Assembly (NCBI RefSeq): GCF_002900975.1
Contig: NZ_PJON01000002.1
Coordinates: forward strand, 496,001-560,000
Reading direction: 5' to 3'
From: Tabrizicola aquatica
Lineage (GTDB): Bacteria > Pseudomonadota > Alphaproteobacteria > Rhodobacterales > Rhodobacteraceae
DNA: 64,000 bases
The notes beneath the pieces are model-generated. The model worked only from the letters and a program-made list of their open reading frames with translations. It was not told where the DNA came from and searched no databases. A program made the translations under genes and the position numbers. This document shows, one piece after another, positions 60,407 to 64,000 of the stretch (its first letter is position 1; each line of letters begins with the position of its first letter).

Positions 60407-60435
60407 TGGCTGGCCTTTCGCTTGTTTGGGGAATG

Positions 60436-60461
60436 AACACGGACCGGGCCGGGAAAGTTCC
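60436..60461 (-). promoter_or_regulatory. EcfG-type promoter for the second DUF2934 gene
   Basis: Minus strand: GGAAC (60461-60457), 17-base spacer, TGTT (60439-60436). Its -35 forms the palindrome GTTCCGCGGAAC with the opposite promoter. Confidence 0.7.
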
Positions 60462-60463
60462 GC

Positions 60464-60489
60464 GGAACCGTGCCCTTGCGGGCCGAGTT
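60464..60489 (+). promoter_or_regulatory. EcfG-type promoter for the DUF421 gene
   Basis: GGAAC (60464-60468), 17-base spacer, AGTT (60486-60489), 19 bases before the ATG at 60509. Confidence 0.7.
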
Positions 60490-60508
60490 GCCGTGCCGGG
60501 GGTGCCTG

Positions 60509-61192
60509 ATGGATCAGATTGTGCCGTTCGACCTGGGCCGCCTGCTGCTGGCCGACCTGCCGCCCCTCTTTTTGGCCGAGGTGGGGCTGCGTGTCGCGAT
60601 CATCCTCGCCTGGACCATGTTGCTGCTGCGTTGGGTGGGTGGCCGCAGCATCGCGCAGATGTCGGTGGTCGAGTTTCTGCTGGTCATCGCCTTGGGCTCG
60701 GCCGTGGGCGATCCGCTGTTCCAGCCCGAAATCCCGCTTTTGCCGGCGATGCTGGTGATCCTGCTGGTCGTGCTGTTTGACAAGGCGGTGGACCGGGTCC
60801 TAAGCCGCTGGCGCAAGGCCAAGCGCATCGTGGATGGCATCCCGGTCGAGATGGTGCGCGATGGTGTCATCCTGGGCGACGGGCTGTCCGCCCGCGACCA
60901 CGGCCCGACCGAGGTGATGGAAAAGCTGCGCCTTGAGGGCATCCGCAACCTGGGCCAGGTCGAGCGGGCCTATCTGGAGCCGTCGGGTCAGCTGTCCGTG
61001 TTCCGGCGGAAACCGGCGCAGCCCGGCCTGCGCATCGTGCCGCCGGTAGAACTGTCCCAGCTTGAACCTTCAGCCGTGGGAAGCCCGACCTGCTGTGTCG
61101 ATTGCGGGAGCATCGCCACCGCACCGGCCGGCACCTGCGCGCTGTGCGGGGGATCCACATGGACCCGACCCCGGCTGGACACAGATGAATGA
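60509..61192 (+). CDS. DUF421 (YetF-like) membrane protein with C-terminal zinc ribbon
   Basis: A 227-residue protein: three membrane helices (about 22-42, 47-66 and 70-90), the DUF421 cytoplasmic domain with WVGGRSIAQMSVVEFLLVIALG and ILGDGLSARDHGPTEVMEKLRLEGI (split: VIALGSAVGDP, LRLEGIRNLGQVERAYLEP), and a last 35 residues with CCVDCGS and CALCGG, which is an added CxxC-CxxC zinc-ribbon not usual for the family. YetF-type proteins affect spore/membrane stress resistance in Bacillus, but the activity is unknown. Stress promoter upstream. Confidence 0.85.
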   Translation: MDQIVPFDLGRLLLADLPPLFLAEVGLRVAIILAWTMLLLRWVGGRSIAQMSVVEFLLVIALGSAVGDPLFQPEIPLLPAMLVILLVVLFDKAVDRVLSRWRKAKRIVDGIPVEMVRDGVILGDGLSARDHGPTEVMEKLRLEGIRNLGQVERAYLEPSGQLSVFRRKPAQPGLRIVPPVELSQLEPSAVGSPTCCVDCGSIATAPAGTCALCGGSTWTRPRLDTDE

Positions 61193-61349
61193 AAAAGAAT
61201 GGAGGGCCCCGCACCCCTACGGGACCCTCCATCCACCCACGCGCACACCCCAAGCACCGCACGTGATCTGTATAAGGGTCCCGGGCGTACTGCCCTGACA
61301 AGACGGTTGTCGCCCGAATCTCCGGCCTGGGGCAAGCGGAAGCTAGGAA
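61193..61349 (-). ncRNA. Candidate small RNA, about 150 nt
   Basis: A stand-alone transcription unit can be read on the minus strand: TTGTCA (-35) and, after 17 bases, TAAGAC (-10, 61361-61356), a predicted start near 61349, and a terminator (TGGAGGGTCCC/GGGGCCCTCCA at 61231-61200 followed by TTCTTTTTC). Inside, GCCCCAGGC can pair with GCTTGGGGT near the ends of the internal domain, CGGGC with GCCCG, and GACAA-CCGTC-TTGTC forms a small hairpin. No ORF fits. The long, bulged rod is similar in plan to 6S RNA, but the identity is not established. Confidence 0.55.
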
Positions 61350-61383
61350 GAATTCGTCTTAAATCCGCACCATGCGCATGACA

Positions 61384-61410
61384 AAGGCCCGCGCAGGGCG
61401 CGGGCCTTCA
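61384..61410 (-). terminator. Terminator after the DUF2853 gene
   Basis: AAGGCCCGCGC and GCGCGGGCCTT (three-base loop), followed on the minus strand by TGTC; the stem's last T's overlap the -35 of the small RNA candidate. Confidence 0.88.
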
Positions 61411-61427
61411 GGTCGGCACAGGGCCGA

Positions 61428-61769
61428 TCACTTGTAGGCGGTTTCCTTGCCGAAATGCTTGACCAGAAGATAATAGAACACGGCGCGGAACTTGTTGCGC
61501 TCGGATTTGCCATAAGTCTCGACGGCGGCGTTGATGCCGTCCATCAGCGCCGGGCCGTCCTTCAGCCCCAGCTTCTTGACCAGGAAATTCGCCTTGATCC
61601 GCTCCAGCTCGTCCTTGTCCGAGGCGGCGACGGTCTGGGCGTCGTTGTCATAGATCGACGGGCCGCAGCCGATGGTGACCTTGGTCAACAGCGCCATGTC
61701 GGGCGTCATGTTGCACTTGGTTTTCAGATCTTCCGCGTATTTTGCGATCAGGTCGTCGCGCTTGCCCAT
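61428..61769 (-). CDS. DUF2853 family protein
   Basis: A 113-residue cytoplasmic helical protein of the DUF2853 family, seen in MGKRDDLIAKYAEDLKTKCN, IGCGPSIYDNDAQTVAASDK and KFRAVFYYLLVKHFGKETAY at the end. A crystal structure exists for a Sulfitobacter/Silicibacter-type member in the literature as I recall, but function is not established. It is transcribed in the same direction as ahcY, 133 bases downstream of it, with a strong terminator of its own. Confidence 0.88.
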   Translation of the reverse strand: MGKRDDLIAKYAEDLKTKCNMTPDMALLTKVTIGCGPSIYDNDAQTVAASDKDELERIKANFLVKKLGLKDGPALMDGINAAVETYGKSERNKFRAVFYYLLVKHFGKETAYK

Positions 61770-61902
61770 GCTTGTCCCTCGTTCCGTTTCTACCCGTCTG
61801 CCATTGTGGCAACACTGTGGCAGCTTACGGAAAGTCGGCCAAACGGCAACGGGAAAGATCGGGCAGGTTTCCCCGCAGGCCGGGCCTGCGGGGAAGGCTG
61901 GA

Positions 61903-63285
61903 TCAGTAGCGGTAATGGTCCGACTTGAACGGGCCTTCGGGCTTTACCCCGATATAGGCGGCCTGGTCGGGCTTCAGCTCGGTCAGTTTCACGCCGATCT
62001 TCTTCAGGTGCAGGCGGGCAACCTTTTCGTCCAGCGCCTTCGGCAGGATATAGACGCCGGGGGCATAGTCCTTGCCCTTGGTCCACAGCTCGATCTGCGC
62101 CAGAACCTGGTTGGTGAAGCTGGCCGACATGACGAAGGACGGGTGGCCGGTGGCATTGCCCAGGTTGAGCAGACGGCCTTCGGACAACAGGATGATCCGG
62201 TTGCCCGAGGGCATCTCGATCAGGTCGACCTGTTCCTTGATGTTCGTCCACTTGTGGTTGCGCAGGGCAGCGACCTGGATTTCGTTGTCGAAGTGGCCGA
62301 TGTTGCCGACGATGGCCATGTCCTTCATCGCGCGCATATGCTCGATGCGGATCACGTCCTTGTTGCCGGTGGTGGTGATGAAGATGTCGGCCGAAGCGAC
62401 CTCATCCTCCAGCAGCGTGACCTCATAGCCGTCCATCGCGGCCTGCAGCGCGCAGATCGGATCGACCTCGGTGACCTTGACGCGGGCACCCGCGCCCCGC
62501 AGGGACGCGGCAGAACCCTTGCCCACGTCGCCATAGCCGCAGACCACGGCGACCTTGCCGGCCATCATCGTGTCGGTGGCGCGGCGGATGCCGTCAACCA
62601 GCGATTCCTTGCAGCCGTACTTGTTGTCGAATTTCGACTTGGTGACGCTGTCGTTCACGTTGATCGCCGGGAACGGCAGCTGGCCGTTCTTGTGCAACTC
62701 GTACAGACGATGCACGCCGGTGGTCGTTTCCTCGGTCACGCCCTGAATCGCGGCCTTGGTCTTGGTGAAGAAACCGGGGGTCTCCTTCATCCGCTTGGCG
62801 ATCTGCTTCTTGATCACCTCTTCTTCCTCGGACTGCGGGACGGGGATGATATCCTCGCCAGCTTCGGCGCGGGCGCCAAGCAGGACATAGAGGGTCGCGT
62901 CGCCGCCATCGTCCAGGATCATGTTCGCGCCTTCGGGGAACATGAACGAACGGTCAAGGTAATCCCAATGCTCGGTCAGGGTCTGGCCCTTCACGGCAAA
63001 GACCGGGATGCCACCGGCGGCAATCGCGGCGGCGGCGTGGTCCTGAGTCGAGAAGATGTTGCACGACGCCCAGCGCACATCCGCGCCCAGGGCTTTCAGC
63101 GTCTCGATCAGAACGGCGGTCTGGATCGTCATGTGCAAGGAGCCGACGATGCGCGCGCCCTTCAGCGGCTGCGAGGCCCCGAACTCCTCACGGCAGGCCA
63201 TCAGGCCCGGCATCTCGGTCTCGGCGATGGTCAGTTCCTTGCGGCCGAATTCGGCGAGCGAGATATCCTTGACGATGTAATCCAT
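61903..63285 (-). CDS. ahcY: Adenosylhomocysteinase (SAH hydrolase)
   Basis: AhcY hydrolyses S-adenosylhomocysteine to adenosine and homocysteine, relieving product inhibition of methyltransferases. The 460 residues include [13 protein letters not shown] (about 96-108), the NAD-binding [20 protein letters not shown] (about 231-250), [13 protein letters not shown] with the catalytic Asp/Lys, and the C-terminal KSDHYRY. The 460-residue length with the 40-residue insert around 150-190 is typical of alphaproteobacteria. An imperfect inverted repeat upstream (63342-63376) may be its operator. Confidence 0.97.
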   Translation of the reverse strand: MDYIVKDISLAEFGRKELTIAETEMPGLMACREEFGASQPLKGARIVGSLHMTIQTAVLIETLKALGADVRWASCNIFSTQDHAAAAIAAGGIPVFAVKGQTLTEHWDYLDRSFMFPEGANMILDDGGDATLYVLLGARAEAGEDIIPVPQSEEEEVIKKQIAKRMKETPGFFTKTKAAIQGVTEETTTGVHRLYELHKNGQLPFPAINVNDSVTKSKFDNKYGCKESLVDGIRRATDTMMAGKVAVVCGYGDVGKGSAASLRGAGARVKVTEVDPICALQAAMDGYEVTLLEDEVASADIFITTTGNKDVIRIEHMRAMKDMAIVGNIGHFDNEIQVAALRNHKWTNIKEQVDLIEMPSGNRIILLSEGRLLNLGNATGHPSFVMSASFTNQVLAQIELWTKGKDYAPGVYILPKALDEKVARLHLKKIGVKLTELKPDQAAYIGVKPEGPFKSDHYRY

Positions 63286-63341
63286 GGCGTGCTGCGTTTC
63301 CTGTCATCCGGTTCTGGCGCGGCCATAGCAAATGCGGGGCC

Positions 63342-63376
63342 TTAAGACAACGTGGCCCACTTGGCCTACTTGTCAA
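63342..63376 (-). promoter_or_regulatory. Candidate operator/promoter of ahcY
   Basis: GACAA (63346-63350) and TTGTC (63370-63374) flank GGCC and GGCC (63354-63357, 63363-63366), giving an imperfect palindrome with the centre at 63360. On the minus strand TTGACA (63376-63371) could be a -35; no good -10 was identified. The gap 63286-63420 otherwise holds nothing recognised, and no SAM/SAH riboswitch motif was seen. Confidence 0.4.
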
Positions 63377-63420
63377 ATGCCGCGGTTCGTGAAGACTGCC
63401 CGCGTCCGACGAGAGAGCCG

Positions 63421-64000
63421 ATGCCCGATCCGCAACGCCACGACACCGCAGTCGCCTTCTGCTGCGACAGCAATTACTTTCACCTCGCGCTTTTCACTAT
63501 CTGGCAGCTGGTTCACCACAACCCGCAGCGGCGCTTCGATTTCGTGATCTCGACCCAGGACGATCTGGTCGTGCCCGACTGGGCCCGGTCGCTGGATGTC
63601 GTGCTGCACCGGGCCGGGACCCTGCCGGAAGCGACCGAAGTCGCGCGCTACATCGGCTCGGTGGCGCCGCTCTACCGGATCATGCTGGCGCGCGAATTGC
63701 AAAGCCGATACCGGCGCATCCTGTATCTGGACTGTGACATGTTCGTCGAAGGCGGCGATATCAACCGGCTGCTTGAGGTAGACCTTGGGCCGCATCCGCT
63801 GGGTGCCGTGCTGGACGCCCCCTTCATGTACGAACGCAATCATCTGGCGCGCGAGTTTCTGAAGCTGGGCCTGCCGGCGGCCCCCTATGCCAATACCGGC
63901 ATGCAGGTGATCGACACCCGGGCCTATTGCGAGCAGGACCTTGAGAAGCGGTCCTTCGACGTCTGCAAGACGCATCCTCAGGCCATCTTCTTCACCGAGC
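63421..64000 (+). CDS. Family 8 glycosyltransferase, N-terminal part (runs off the window)
   Basis: The first 193 residues of a GT8 (LgtC/galactosyltransferase-like) enzyme that uses an activated sugar nucleotide. AVAFCCDSNYFHLALFTIWQL is the start of the nucleotide-binding fold, RILYLDCDMFVEGGDI contains the DxD metal-binding motif (about residues 103-105), and ANTGMQVIDT is the substrate loop. GAGAGAG precedes the ATG. GT8 enzymes build lipopolysaccharide core or glycogenin-like primers; which one cannot be decided from this fragment. Divergent from ahcY. Confidence 0.88.
   Translation, partial: MPDPQRHDTAVAFCCDSNYFHLALFTIWQLVHHNPQRRFDFVISTQDDLVVPDWARSLDVVLHRAGTLPEATEVARYIGSVAPLYRIMLARELQSRYRRILYLDCDMFVEGGDINRLLEVDLGPHPLGAVLDAPFMYERNHLAREFLKLGLPAAPYANTGMQVIDTRAYCEQDLEKRSFDVCKTHPQAIFFTE

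Noticed and set aside
63286-63420. SAM, SAH or SAM/SAH riboswitch upstream of ahcY
   Set aside because: No conserved core of these classes was seen; only a dyad that better suits a protein operator.

Overview
The window looks like chromosomal DNA of an alphaproteobacterium, most likely a Rhodobacteraceae/Paracoccaceae member (Rhodobacter-like). Reasons: very high G+C, a Rieske/cytochrome b/cytochrome c1 operon of the Rhodobacter type, a hemD-mitofilin-HemY cluster divergent from tsaD-gpsA, a DinB with an N-terminal zinc finger, and an HWE-kinase/NepR/EcfG general stress system. No insertion sequence, prophage, CRISPR array or replication origin was seen.

Layout. 1-9.5 kb: xylose utilisation cluster on the minus strand (two tandem periplasmic xylose-binding proteins, permease, ATPase, xylulokinase, xylose isomerase, partial GH3 glycosidase) with a divergent ROK repressor. 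A sequence block shared in front of both binding-protein genes is a candidate operator/promoter. 9.5-15.2 kb: housekeeping and small metabolic genes (SDR, AMP nucleosidase, HU, VOC, DMT exporter, GST, WYL regulator). 15.2-18.6 kb: TPP riboswitch followed by the thiBPQ thiamine importer. 18.6-21.4 kb: petABC (cytochrome bc1). 21.5-24.7 kb: GST, PaiB-like protein, two unknown genes, and a roughly 0.7 kb non-coding array of degenerate ~114-bp tandem repeats. 24.8-38.3 kb: L36, two tRNAs, DinB, TerC, chorismate synthase, HpaI-type aldolase, hemD cluster, tsaD-gpsA-yciI-EVE operon.

38.3-61.2 kb is the most unusual part: a general stress response (GSR) island. Nearly every transcription unit begins with a near-identical element GGAAC-N16/17-NGTT, the known promoter type of EcfG sigma factors; about seventeen good copies and two weaker ones can be read by eye. 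The island encodes an EcfG-type sigma factor, a previously easy-to-miss 55-residue NepR-like anti-sigma protein, an HWE histidine kinase, and a receiver protein whose C-terminus aligns without gaps to the sigma-2 region of the neighbouring EcfG. This is the reverse domain order of the classical PhyR, and no classical PhyR was found here. The effectors are protective: catalase, two Ku proteins and LigD (non-homologous end joining), ferritin-like DUF892 proteins, PRC-barrel proteins, low-complexity repeat proteins, DUF2934 proteins, TreZ, a 3-methyladenine glycosylase, an LLM oxidoreductase, and many tiny proteins.

61.2-64 kb: a candidate ~150-nt small RNA, DUF2853, adenosylhomocysteinase and a truncated GT8 glycosyltransferase. 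Starts were re-chosen from ribosome binding sites and family N-termini, so several differ from the longest possible frame. All functional statements are from reading translated sequence; no database search was run.
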